DNA of 64,000 nt from Segatella buccae ATCC 33574 (GTDB lineage: Bacteria > Bacteroidota > Bacteroidia > Bacteroidales > Bacteroidaceae), in the NCBI RefSeq assembly GCF_000184945.1, contig NZ_GL586311.1:2765504-2829503 (forward strand). The letters run 5' to 3'. Shown here one piece after another: positions 26,946-34,773 of this stretch. The position numbers and the translations under genes were made by a program. The notes below the pieces were generated by a model. It did no database searches, was not told the DNA's origin, and saw only the letters and a list, made by a program, of their open reading frames with translations. The stretch's first letter is position 1. Every line of letters begins with the position of its first letter.

Positions 26946-26984
26946 ATAAAGCCCAGACACCGTTTCCGGCATCCGGGACTTTAT
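26946..26984 (-). terminator. Terminator of the rpsF-rpsR-rplI operon
   Basis: A hairpin with a GAAA loop between CCG and CGG and outer ATAAAG/CTTTAT pairing lies about 45 bases after rplI, followed on the minus strand by GTTTTTGG. Confidence 0.6.
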
Positions 26985-27027
26985 CATAGATTTGCTTTAC
27001 AGTGCGAAAATCTTGTCTTTTGTAGAT

Positions 27028-27558
27028 TTACTCTGCGGCGGGAGCCTCTTCCTCTACCACCTCTGCGGCAGCGGGAGCTTCTACCGGAGCCTCCTCAACG
27101 GGGGCAGCCACGGGAACGTTTTCGGCAACGACCCGAACGGGAATCCTCACCTCAACCTCCTTGTGGAAGTGAACCACAGCCTCGAAGTCGCCCACCTTCT
27201 TGATGTCGTGCATGGTGATGATCTTGCGGTCCACCTCAATGCCCTTCTTGGCGAGTTCGGCAGCAACGGTAGCCGCATTCACAGAGCCATAGAGCTGGCC
27301 GGTGGCACTCACCTTAGCCTCAATCTCAAGAGCAACATTTTCAAGGGCCTTGCCACGCTCTTCGGCGGCAGCCTTGAGGGCGGCCAACTTGTGGGCCTGC
27401 TGCTTCAGGTTCTCAGCAAGCACTTTCTTGTTGCTTGCAGAGGCGATGATAGCCTTGCCTTGGGGGATGAGATAGTTACGACCGTAGCCGCTCTTGACAT
27501 TCACAATATCGTTCTTGTATCCAAGACCGATGATATCTTCTTTCAGTATTAATTCCAT
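27028..27558 (-). CDS. rplI: 50S ribosomal protein L9
   Basis: This 176-residue product contains full L9: the N-terminal RNA-binding domain (MELILKEDIIGLGYKNDIVN, then GYGRNYLIPQGKA), the long connecting helix and the C-terminal domain ending near residue 148. An extra 25-residue tail of Ala, Pro, Val and Glu (VEEAPVEAPAAAEVV) follows, a tail type seen in Bacteroidales L9. It is the last gene of the rpsF-rpsR-rplI operon. Confidence 0.97.
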   Translation of the reverse strand: MELILKEDIIGLGYKNDIVNVKSGYGRNYLIPQGKAIIASASNKKVLAENLKQQAHKLAALKAAAEERGKALENVALEIEAKVSATGQLYGSVNAATVAAELAKKGIEVDRKIITMHDIKKVGDFEAVVHFHKEVEVRIPVRVVAENVPVAAPVEEAPVEAPAAAEVVEEEAPAAE

Positions 27559-27577
27559 TGTGTATCCTCCTCTTTAA

Positions 27578-27850
27578 TTATTTCATCAAATCGGCTACAT
27601 AAGGAAGCAGTGCTATCTGGCGGGCACGCTTAACGGCCTGTGCCACACGACGCTGATACTTCAGAGATGTTCCGGTGATACGACGGGGAAGGATCTTGCC
27701 CTGCTCGTTCAAGAACTTCTTGAGGAACTCGGGATCCTTGTAGTCGATATACTTGATGCCGCTCTTCTTGAAACGGCAATACTTCTTCTTCTTGGTGTCG
27801 ATGGAAGGTGCGTTGAGATAACGAACTTCCGGTTTCTTCTGCTCTGCCAT
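27578..27850 (-). CDS. rpsR: 30S ribosomal protein S18
   Basis: The 90-residue protein has the S18 signature [20 protein letters not shown] in its centre and the usual basic N-terminus ([15 protein letters not shown]). It pairs with S6 on the 30S platform. It lies 2 bases after rpsF and 19 before rplI, the conserved order. Confidence 0.97.
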   Translation of the reverse strand: MAEQKKPEVRYLNAPSIDTKKKKYCRFKKSGIKYIDYKDPEFLKKFLNEQGKILPRRITGTSLKYQRRVAQAVKRARQIALLPYVADLMK

Positions 27851-27852
27851 GA

Positions 27853-28197
27853 TTAAGCCTCCTGTAGTTTAGCGTACTTAGCGCGGCGCTTCTCGGCATA
27901 CGCAACTGAATACTTGTCAAGTTTAACTGTCATGTAACGGATCACTTTCTCTTCGCGGCGGAAGCCGGTCTCGAGTTTCTCGATGACGGAGGGTTCGGCC
28001 TTGAACTCGAACAGGCAGTAGAAGCCCGAAGTCTTCTTCTGAATGTTGTAGGCCAACTTCTTCAGCCCCCAGGTCTCCTCGCTCACGAGCTCAGCACCAT
28101 TGTCGGTGAGCAGCTTCTTGAACTTAGCGACCGTTTCCTTCATCTGTTCATCAGACAAAACGGGAGTCAAAATGAAAACGGTTTCGTATTGATTCAT
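27853..28197 (-). CDS. rpsF: 30S ribosomal protein S6
   Basis: This 114-residue product starts [20 protein letters not shown] and has the ferredoxin-like S6 fold with [19 protein letters not shown] (in part) and a basic tail. It binds the central domain of 16S rRNA with S18 and opens the operon. In Bacteroidetes S6 and S18 lie in the neighbourhood of the anti-Shine-Dalgarno end of 16S rRNA. Confidence 0.97.
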   Translation of the reverse strand: MNQYETVFILTPVLSDEQMKETVAKFKKLLTDNGAELVSEETWGLKKLAYNIQKKTSGFYCLFEFKAEPSVIEKLETGFRREEKVIRYMTVKLDKYSVAYAEKRRAKYAKLQEA

Positions 28198-28277
28198 ACT
28201 ACTAATAAATAATGATAATTAAAAAATTCGTTGCACCGGCGGTCGACGGTCTGAAGCCTCTTCCGACAAATGCGGTG

Positions 28278-28285
28278 CAAAAGTA
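28278..28285 (-). promoter_or_regulatory. -7 box of the rpsF operon
   Basis: The complement reads TACTTTTG, 80 bases before the rpsF ATG. It lies back to back with the promoter at 28295-28326. Confidence 0.55.
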
Positions 28286-28294
28286 CCACTTTTT

Positions 28295-28326
28295 TTTGGT
28301 TCAGCCAAATATTTTTCCTACTTTTG
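28295..28326 (+). promoter_or_regulatory. Promoter of the small membrane protein gene
   Basis: TTTG (28295-28298), 20 bases, TACTTTTG (28319-28326). It excludes the upstream start at 28270. Confidence 0.65.
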
Positions 28327-28350
28327 CCTGCAACAAAGTTTTCACCTGTC

Positions 28351-28530
28351 ATGAAAGTCAATATGAAAAGACTCTTGGGCCGCGCCGGTCTCCCACTTGT
28401 ATATCTGGGGGTGGCACTGGAAGTGGCATACGTGGCCTTCAGTCTCGATGGCCACAACTGGCTGCTCGCCCTCTCACTGCTGCTCATCGTGGCCGGCATC
28501 GTGGGCTATGTGGCGGGCGAAAAGAGATGA
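28351..28530 (+). CDS. Small two-span membrane protein
   Basis: The product has 59 residues from ATG 28351 (55 from ATG 28363, which is equally plausible). After a short basic start (MKRLLGRAG) come two hydrophobic segments, LPLVYLGVALEVAYVAF and WLLALSLLLIVAGIVGYVAG, and a basic end EKR. It would sit in the inner membrane as a hairpin. I do not recognise a family with a known role. It has its own consensus promoter, divergent from the ribosomal operon, and converges on the polysaccharide locus. Confidence 0.75.
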   Translation: MKVNMKRLLGRAGLPLVYLGVALEVAYVAFSLDGHNWLLALSLLLIVAGIVGYVAGEKR

Positions 28531-28543
28531 CTCCGAGGATATA

Positions 28544-29290
28544 TCACCCCTTCTTTTGGACTTCATACCGCTCTCGGGCTTCCTGCAACGAGTCGAGCGA
28601 GCCGATGTCCACGCGCCGGCCGGGCATCTGCCATGCATGGACAGTGGTCTTGTCTACGAGATAATGGGCAAGATTGCCGGGAGCGTCACATCCGCAACCG
28701 CAGTTGATGCTGTCACGGATAAGCGGCAAGTCTTCTTTTCTATAAATGTAGAATGGCGGGACTGCCCAATGGCTGACGGGCACTCGCGGCTTCTCCTGCA
28801 TCTCAATCACGCGCATGTCGGCATCTACAGTGATGACACCCGTGCGTTGCAGGCGCTCGATACTGGGCTCGTAATGGCACATGATGACCGACGAATCTTT
28901 CTCCTTAAAGAAATCCACGAATCCCTGAAGGCTGAATTCCAAGATGTTGTCAGCTGCCAGCACCATGATATCTTCGTCTATGTCGCACCGGTCGATGGCC
29001 AACAACAGGTCGTTCACCGCTCCAAGGCGGGTATCGTTGGTCAGCGTGCCGTCGTCTACAATGGTGATAGGTTTCCTGTAATGGGTTGTGGCCCGCCACT
29101 CTTCAAAGGCTGCGGCAAACTTATGATTGGTCACGATGACATGTCCGGACAGACCGTCAATGCGGTCCACATCGTCAAGAAGTCTGCCAAGGATGGTATT
29201 GTCGCCTATTTTGAGCAGCGGTTTAGGAAAATTCTCTGTGAGCGGATAGAGACGCGTGGCATATCCGGCTGCAACAATGATGGTCTTCAT
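28544..29290 (-). CDS. Sugar-1-phosphate nucleotidyltransferase
   Basis: This 248-residue enzyme has the NTP_transferase fold: the nucleotide loop MKTIIVAAGYATRLYPLT, PKPLLKIGDNTILG and an acidic metal site VLAADNILEF, with the sugar-side motif RVDIGSLDSL near the end. It would make a nucleotide sugar from a sugar-1-phosphate. Together with the galacturonokinase-like kinase and the UDP-uronate epimerase upstream in the operon, the likely product is UDP-galacturonate or a related uronate, but substrate cannot be read from the sequence. It is the last gene of the polysaccharide locus. Confidence 0.85.
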   Translation of the reverse strand: MKTIIVAAGYATRLYPLTENFPKPLLKIGDNTILGRLLDDVDRIDGLSGHVIVTNHKFAAAFEEWRATTHYRKPITIVDDGTLTNDTRLGAVNDLLLAIDRCDIDEDIMVLAADNILEFSLQGFVDFFKEKDSSVIMCHYEPSIERLQRTGVITVDADMRVIEMQEKPRVPVSHWAVPPFYIYRKEDLPLIRDSINCGCGCDAPGNLAHYLVDKTTVHAWQMPGRRVDIGSLDSLQEARERYEVQKKG

Positions 29291-29307
29291 CAGATTGATT
29301 AAAGTGT

Positions 29308-30360
29308 TTATTTAAGCGGATTGAGGTCACTCATGTACCACTCTGCCAACAGTCCGATGCCCTTGTGAAGCGACACGGAAGGTTTGTAGCCCACTTCCGT
29401 TTCGAGGCGTGTGGTGTCGGCGTATGTCTGATACACGTCACCGGGCTGCATGGGCAAGAAGTTTTTGCGTGCCTCGATGCCGATGGCCTGCTCTATTTCG
29501 TTGATGAAATCCATGAGCTTCACGGGATGGGAGCACCCAATATTATATAAGGTGAAAGGAATCCCGTTCGGGCACGCTTCGGCCACGGGCTCTTTGTCTA
29601 TCACTTGAAGCGTTCCGTTCACGATGTCATCGATATAGGTGAAATCACGGCTCAGATTGCCGTTGTTATACACATCGATGGAAGAGCCGCTCATGATGAG
29701 TTTGGTAAACTTGATGGGAGCCATGTCCGGCCGTCCCCATGGGCCATAGACAGTGAAGTAGCGAAGTCCTGTCGCCTTCAGTCCGTAGAGTTTGCAATAG
29801 GCATGGGCCATCAATTCATTGGCCCGCTTGCTGGCGGCATAGAGACTCACAGGAGTACCCACACTGTCGGTTTCGGAGAAGGGGACTTTGGTGTTCAGGC
29901 CATACACCGAACTGGAAGACGCAAAGACCAAGTATCTTACATGGTAATTGCGGCAACACTCCAAGACGTTCATAAATCCCACCATGTTGGAATTCATATA
30001 ACTGTAAGGATTCTGTATGGAATATCTGACGCCGGCCTGGGCAGCCAGATTCATCACCTTGTCGAATTTCTCCTCATTGAAGAGGTTTTCCATCGCCGTG
30101 CGGTCGTCGATGCCCATTCGCAAGAATTTGAAATTGGGAAAGCGCCTGCTATGGTAATACACACCGAAGGGAAGGTCGGTGTAGGGTTCGCCCGTGTCAT
30201 GGCAGATGCCCAACAGGTGGCTCAGTCGGCCATATTTAAGCCGCACATCATAATACTCATTGACATTGTCAATGCCAATCACTTCATCGCCTCTTTCGGC
30301 CAGCATCATTGCTGTTTTGGAACCGATAAATCCTGCGGCTCCCGTTACTAATATCTTCAT
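29308..30360 (-). CDS. NAD-dependent epimerase, UDP-glucuronate 4-epimerase type
   Basis: This 350-residue short-chain dehydrogenase/reductase carries the NAD motif GAAGFIGS at 7-14, IDNVNEYYDVRLKYGRL (typical of UDP-glucuronate 4-epimerases), the Ser of SSSVYG and the catalytic YAASK. It would interconvert UDP-glucuronate and UDP-galacturonate. UDP-glucuronate would come from the Ugd encoded at 56766-58124. It sits between the kinase and nucleotidyltransferase genes. Confidence 0.88.
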   Translation of the reverse strand: MKILVTGAAGFIGSKTAMMLAERGDEVIGIDNVNEYYDVRLKYGRLSHLLGICHDTGEPYTDLPFGVYYHSRRFPNFKFLRMGIDDRTAMENLFNEEKFDKVMNLAAQAGVRYSIQNPYSYMNSNMVGFMNVLECCRNYHVRYLVFASSSSVYGLNTKVPFSETDSVGTPVSLYAASKRANELMAHAYCKLYGLKATGLRYFTVYGPWGRPDMAPIKFTKLIMSGSSIDVYNNGNLSRDFTYIDDIVNGTLQVIDKEPVAEACPNGIPFTLYNIGCSHPVKLMDFINEIEQAIGIEARKNFLPMQPGDVYQTYADTTRLETEVGYKPSVSLHKGIGLLAEWYMSDLNPLK

Positions 30361-30386
30361 CTGATGATAATAAGTTATTTAAGTTG

Positions 30387-31592
30387 CTATTGATTGTTTG
30401 GAGCTATCTCGGCAACAGACACTCCATCGCATGTGTCGCAGAAGAACATCGCAAACGAATCCCTATATTTCGGGAAACGAGCCAGATATTTCTCGGCAAC
30501 ATGCCCGCGTATCGACTCGGTCTTGGCCGGGTCTGCCAATGCAATGAAGGCTCCCTTGAAACCGGCACCGGAAAACCGGCCGCCATAGATGCCGTCTGTC
30601 TCCCGGGCAATATCTTCCAACGCGCACAACTCTTCGGAGCCACACTCATACTGATAGCGCGAACTGTCGCATGACTCGAACATCAGCTGCCCGAAACTTT
30701 CGATATCACCCCGTTTCCACGCTTCAACTCCTCGCTCCACACGCTCACATTCCGAGTAAAAATGTCTTGCCCGCCGGGCAAAACGCTCGGGCATATTCCC
30801 GTCATATTGGTGGAATATCGCTTGAGGCAAGTCGCGCAACCGGGTGTCTTGCAGCTCTTTCAGCCGGTCTCCATTATAGGCTTGGGCTATCCATGCCGCC
30901 GTTCTGCATTCCGATACCCGAAGATTATAGTCCGTTCCCGTCAGCTTTCGGGTCACACCGGAAAAGATGACAGCCACTTTAAACTGTCGACAGCCGGTAT
31001 ATGGAATCAGCTTGTAGTCGGAAGTCTCGGTATCTAAAAACAACAGTTTGTCTTTTTCACACAACACGACACAGGCTTGATCCAGAATGCCATTGTTCAG
31101 GCCGACAAACATTCTCTCTGCAACAGAGGCATAGTTGATGACCTGCATCTTGCTGAGCGAGAGCTCATTAACCTCGGCCAAAGCCATCACCATACCGCAA
31201 AGCAGGGCGGCCGAACTTGACACACCGCCTATGGGCATCGAACCCTTGATGACACCGCGGAGCCCTCGCCTCAAGGTGAAATCTGCCTGAAGGGCATAGA
31301 CAGCCCCCCGCAGATAGTCTCCCCAGTTGCCTTGCCGGTCGTCCAAACCGATCGGCCGATCGGCGGCAAACGTCATCAAACCGGAAAAAGAGAGCGAGGC
31401 CATTTCTATTCTACCCGTATCGGTGGGGGCAAGGAGGAAATCTATCCCCGAATTGATGGCAAATCCGCTCACTAATCCGTGTTGGTGGTCGACATGGGCA
31501 CCAAGGGGACACACACGGTAAGGGGCAAAAACGCGAAAGGTTTTTCCCGTTTCGCCAAACAACTGACAGAAAGTTTTTTGTAGTTCGTCCAT
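30387..31592 (-). CDS. GHMP kinase resembling galacturonokinase
   Basis: The 401-residue product is a GHMP-family sugar kinase. The galactokinase-type N-terminal signature reads APYRVCPLGAHVDHQ (23-37), which is close to plant galacturonokinase (APYRICPLGAHIDHQ from memory) rather than to galactokinase (GRVNLIGEHTDY). The ATP motif PIGGVSSSAAL lies at 120-130 and the third motif in GGRFSGAGFKGA. It would make galacturonate-1-phosphate, ready for the nucleotidyltransferase two genes on. ATG 31592 is used, 15 bases after the stop of the preceding gene; longer frames overlap it. Confidence 0.75.
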   Translation of the reverse strand: MDELQKTFCQLFGETGKTFRVFAPYRVCPLGAHVDHQHGLVSGFAINSGIDFLLAPTDTGRIEMASLSFSGLMTFAADRPIGLDDRQGNWGDYLRGAVYALQADFTLRRGLRGVIKGSMPIGGVSSSAALLCGMVMALAEVNELSLSKMQVINYASVAERMFVGLNNGILDQACVVLCEKDKLLFLDTETSDYKLIPYTGCRQFKVAVIFSGVTRKLTGTDYNLRVSECRTAAWIAQAYNGDRLKELQDTRLRDLPQAIFHQYDGNMPERFARRARHFYSECERVERGVEAWKRGDIESFGQLMFESCDSSRYQYECGSEELCALEDIARETDGIYGGRFSGAGFKGAFIALADPAKTESIRGHVAEKYLARFPKYRDSFAMFFCDTCDGVSVAEIAPNNQ

Positions 31593-31606
31593 ATCCGAGT
31601 TTTTGT

Positions 31607-32758
31607 TTATCCACCTTTTAACGTATCTCTCGCATAGCGAAGGAAACAATACACAGACTCTTTGGGAAACAGCTTTCCTGCTCTCCAATAAACCGGCAGC
31701 TGCCCCATGGCCGTGTCGATTTTCTTAACCCATTTGTTGGAGCCCATAGACATTTGCTTTTCCTTCTGCAATGTTCCGAAATTTCCGGTCTTGAAAATAC
31801 TGTCCAGCAGCAGTTCGCCTTTCTTCCTGAGATTATCCTCATAAAACGGCATACGCTCTTTCGGACACCCTAAGAAGTCTACAGCCAAGGCGGCAAAGTA
31901 TTTCCAGAATTTCATCAGACCGAGAAACTCAAGATCGCTTTTCAGCACTTCTACATCAATAAGAAGACCTTCATCTCCTTTCCCTGTATCCGAAACATGA
32001 CTTGACACGAAGAGCATCCAGTCTACGATTTGACGCAGCCCCACCCCACCGGTCATATAGTGTTGCAGCATGTGGCCAAAAATGAAGACAGCATCGAATT
32101 GTACGGGGGGCACCTGTATCGTTTCACCATCCCCTATCGACAGAGGTCGGCCGGGCCGGCTAAGCCGTTCGTCTGTCCAAGCTTGCAGATGACGGGAACA
32201 GCGCGGACAGATAGAAAAACGGAAGTTGCCATGCAACTCTATCACCATTCCATTTGTCGTGTACACCGAGTGCAACCTCGTTGCCGCCTCGCCGCCGTCT
32301 TCGGCCACCTTTGCCATGAGCTGCTTTGCCTGCCGATACTGTTCGTAATCGGTAATCAGCAAATCTATATCGCCCGACTGGCGATGGAGCGGATTGGGAT
32401 AGCATTGTCCCACTCCCTGCCCTTTCAGCAACAAAGAGTCGATCCCTTTCTTCCGCAACTCCCCCATGAGCAACGAGGCAAACGCATTCATCCGCTTGTT
32501 CTCCTTCTCTATCTCCGAAGTGGTTGCTATGACATTGAAATAGATGGGCTTCGGCGGGCGCAAAGCAGGGGGCAACTTAACCATTGCCTCGGTCATGACA
32601 CCTACCATCGTCTGTTGACGGGCCAAATCCACAATGCGGTTCCAATCTACATTATCCTTAAAATCACATAGCTTAGGTATAGACTCCCACAATCCACACC
32701 GTATCAGTAGTGTGAATTGTTTTTGTATGGTCACTCCTGCTATCAATGTATCTCGCAT
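31607..32758 (-). CDS. NTP_transf_5-type nucleotidyltransferase
   Basis: The 383-residue cytoplasmic protein belongs to the family of uncharacterised nucleotidyltransferases found in Bacteroidetes polysaccharide loci. The nucleotidyltransferase signature is LLKGQGVGQCYPNPLHRQSG followed by DIDLLI at about 110-136, giving the acidic metal pair. The remainder is helical. The target of the nucleotide transfer is unknown. It may modify a polysaccharide enzyme or a sugar. It is followed closely by the kinase gene. Confidence 0.78.
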   Translation of the reverse strand: MRDTLIAGVTIQKQFTLLIRCGLWESIPKLCDFKDNVDWNRIVDLARQQTMVGVMTEAMVKLPPALRPPKPIYFNVIATTSEIEKENKRMNAFASLLMGELRKKGIDSLLLKGQGVGQCYPNPLHRQSGDIDLLITDYEQYRQAKQLMAKVAEDGGEAATRLHSVYTTNGMVIELHGNFRFSICPRCSRHLQAWTDERLSRPGRPLSIGDGETIQVPPVQFDAVFIFGHMLQHYMTGGVGLRQIVDWMLFVSSHVSDTGKGDEGLLIDVEVLKSDLEFLGLMKFWKYFAALAVDFLGCPKERMPFYEDNLRKKGELLLDSIFKTGNFGTLQKEKQMSMGSNKWVKKIDTAMGQLPVYWRAGKLFPKESVYCFLRYARDTLKGG

Positions 32759-32792
32759 TCTACTTTAATCGATAATCCACTTTACTTAATTA

Positions 32793-34658
32793 TCAATTTG
32801 ACATGTTTTGCTTATGCCATAACTGGAATTCTATCAATCTCCATATCGTTTTTTCTTCATGGCCCAATTTACCAGCATAAAATAATTCTTTCAACTGTGA
32901 AATAAAGCGAGTATTAAAGAATGATTTATCCATAGAATCATTTAAATTATCTTCAACCAAGAACCTTAAATCATCTTTAAGCCAATTATTTATGGGCATA
33001 CTAAAACCTGTTTTAGGTCGATCCATAATCTCTTTAGGGACATATTTATTAACTACATCTTTAAATATCCTCTTTTTGTTTCCATCCAAATATTTATATT
33101 CCTCTGGCAATTGTGCCGCAAATTCTATGATACGATGATCAAGGAGAGGCTCTCTGCCTTCAAGAGAAACAGACATCGTGGCTCGGTCTACCTTTACCAA
33201 TATATTGTTAGGAAGATAATTCAAATAGTCAATAACTTGTGCTATAGAAATTGGCTCTTTTATTAAACGTTCATCTTGCAAAAATGATGGAGATGGATAA
33301 GGAAGATTTATTATCTTAGAAAAAAGTGATTGCATAAGAGAGCCCCCTCCCTCAAATGCAACAGAAATACGATGATAATCTTCATATTTAAAAAGTTTGG
33401 CAAAACATTCGCTTTTCTCCCTCAAAAACGAATATGGGTTTGTTATTTTACTTATTTGCATAAACAAGTTAGACAACAAATCACTTTTAACTACAGTCTT
33501 TAAATATTTTAGCTGTTTTTCTAAAGACGTATAACTATTATATCCTGCAAAAATCTCATCTCCTGCATCTGCTGACAAAGCTACTTTGACTTGCCTCCTT
33601 GCCAACTTGCTCACTAAAATCGTAGGTATAGCAGAGTTGTCAGCAAAAGGTTCATCATAAAAATATGGTAAATCTGGAATTATACCTTTACAATCATCTG
33701 GAGTACAAATATATTCAGTATGGTCAGTCCCTAACAAGTGAGCAATCTCTTTTGCTATAGGTGCTTCATTATTACCAATAGGGAAACCAATAGTAAACGT
33801 TTTCAACCTTTCTGTCCGCTCATTTTGTAATAGAGCTGTTACACCTACACTATCATATCCTCCACTTAAAAAAACACCTACAGGAACATCGGATACCATT
33901 CTATAATTACAAGCAGACTTCAATATTGTTTCCAATTGTTCTTTTGCTTCTTCATAAGTTAATGTCAATTTAGGAAGTGTATAATAGTCAAGCACATTCC
34001 AATAATTAAATATCTCACAAGTGCGAGTCGAAATAGAATATTTTAAGTAAGTGCCCGGTGGCAACTTTTTAACACCTTTAAAAATGGAAAAAGGAGTAGG
34101 AATATAACCAAACTTAAAATACAATGCTACGCCTTCAAGGTCAAGCTCCTTGTGAAAATCAGGATGGGGATATAATGCCTTTAGCTCACTTGCAAACATG
34201 AAACAGTTTTCGTGTTCATAATAATACAGTGGCTTTACCCCTGCCCTATCCCTAAAAAGAATCAACTCATTAGCTTCTTGATCTAAAATTGCAAAAGCAA
34301 ACATCCCGATAAAATGATTAACACAAGAAGTTCCCCATTCTTCATAAGCATGAAGAATAACCTCCGTATCGGAATCTAACATGAACTGATGGCCAAGCCT
34401 CTTAAGTTCTTCTTTTATTTCTTTAAAATTATAAATCTCACCATTGAACACAATAGCCAGATTACCATATTCCATCGGTTGATTAGCTGCCGCTCGTAAA
34501 TCAATAATAGAAAGCCGTGCATGAGCTAAGCAACAATGATTCTGAGCATATAATTTTGCGCCTTGATGATCAGGCCCACGATGCTTCAGTGCTTTAGCCA
34601 TTTGTAATCCTAATTCAACGGAAGGAGCTTTGTCTATATATCCAATAATACCACACAT
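32793..34658 (-). CDS. Asparagine synthase-type amidotransferase, AT-rich copy
   Basis: This 621-residue protein is a complete class II glutamine amidotransferase plus synthetase: Cys2 (MCGIIGYID) as glutaminase nucleophile, HRGPDHQ, FNGEIYNF, and the pyrophosphate loop FLSGGYDSVG in the synthetase half. In polysaccharide loci such enzymes usually amidate a uronic acid rather than make asparagine. It is about two thirds identical by eye to the next gene upstream, but is visibly more AT-rich, so the pair is not a simple recent duplication. With UDP-galacturonate enzymes next to it, galacturonamide is a reasonable guess. Confidence 0.88.
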   Translation of the reverse strand: MCGIIGYIDKAPSVELGLQMAKALKHRGPDHQGAKLYAQNHCCLAHARLSIIDLRAAANQPMEYGNLAIVFNGEIYNFKEIKEELKRLGHQFMLDSDTEVILHAYEEWGTSCVNHFIGMFAFAILDQEANELILFRDRAGVKPLYYYEHENCFMFASELKALYPHPDFHKELDLEGVALYFKFGYIPTPFSIFKGVKKLPPGTYLKYSISTRTCEIFNYWNVLDYYTLPKLTLTYEEAKEQLETILKSACNYRMVSDVPVGVFLSGGYDSVGVTALLQNERTERLKTFTIGFPIGNNEAPIAKEIAHLLGTDHTEYICTPDDCKGIIPDLPYFYDEPFADNSAIPTILVSKLARRQVKVALSADAGDEIFAGYNSYTSLEKQLKYLKTVVKSDLLSNLFMQISKITNPYSFLREKSECFAKLFKYEDYHRISVAFEGGGSLMQSLFSKIINLPYPSPSFLQDERLIKEPISIAQVIDYLNYLPNNILVKVDRATMSVSLEGREPLLDHRIIEFAAQLPEEYKYLDGNKKRIFKDVVNKYVPKEIMDRPKTGFSMPINNWLKDDLRFLVEDNLNDSMDKSFFNTRFISQLKELFYAGKLGHEEKTIWRLIEFQLWHKQNMSN

Positions 34659-34773
34659 ATTTTCTCTAAATAACTTTTATTTGTTGGAAAAATCGCACCT
34701 CATAATCGAAGTGTCATTTACATATCTTCCTGTGCTTTTTAGTTTTTCCGATATAAGCATTACAAAGACAATG

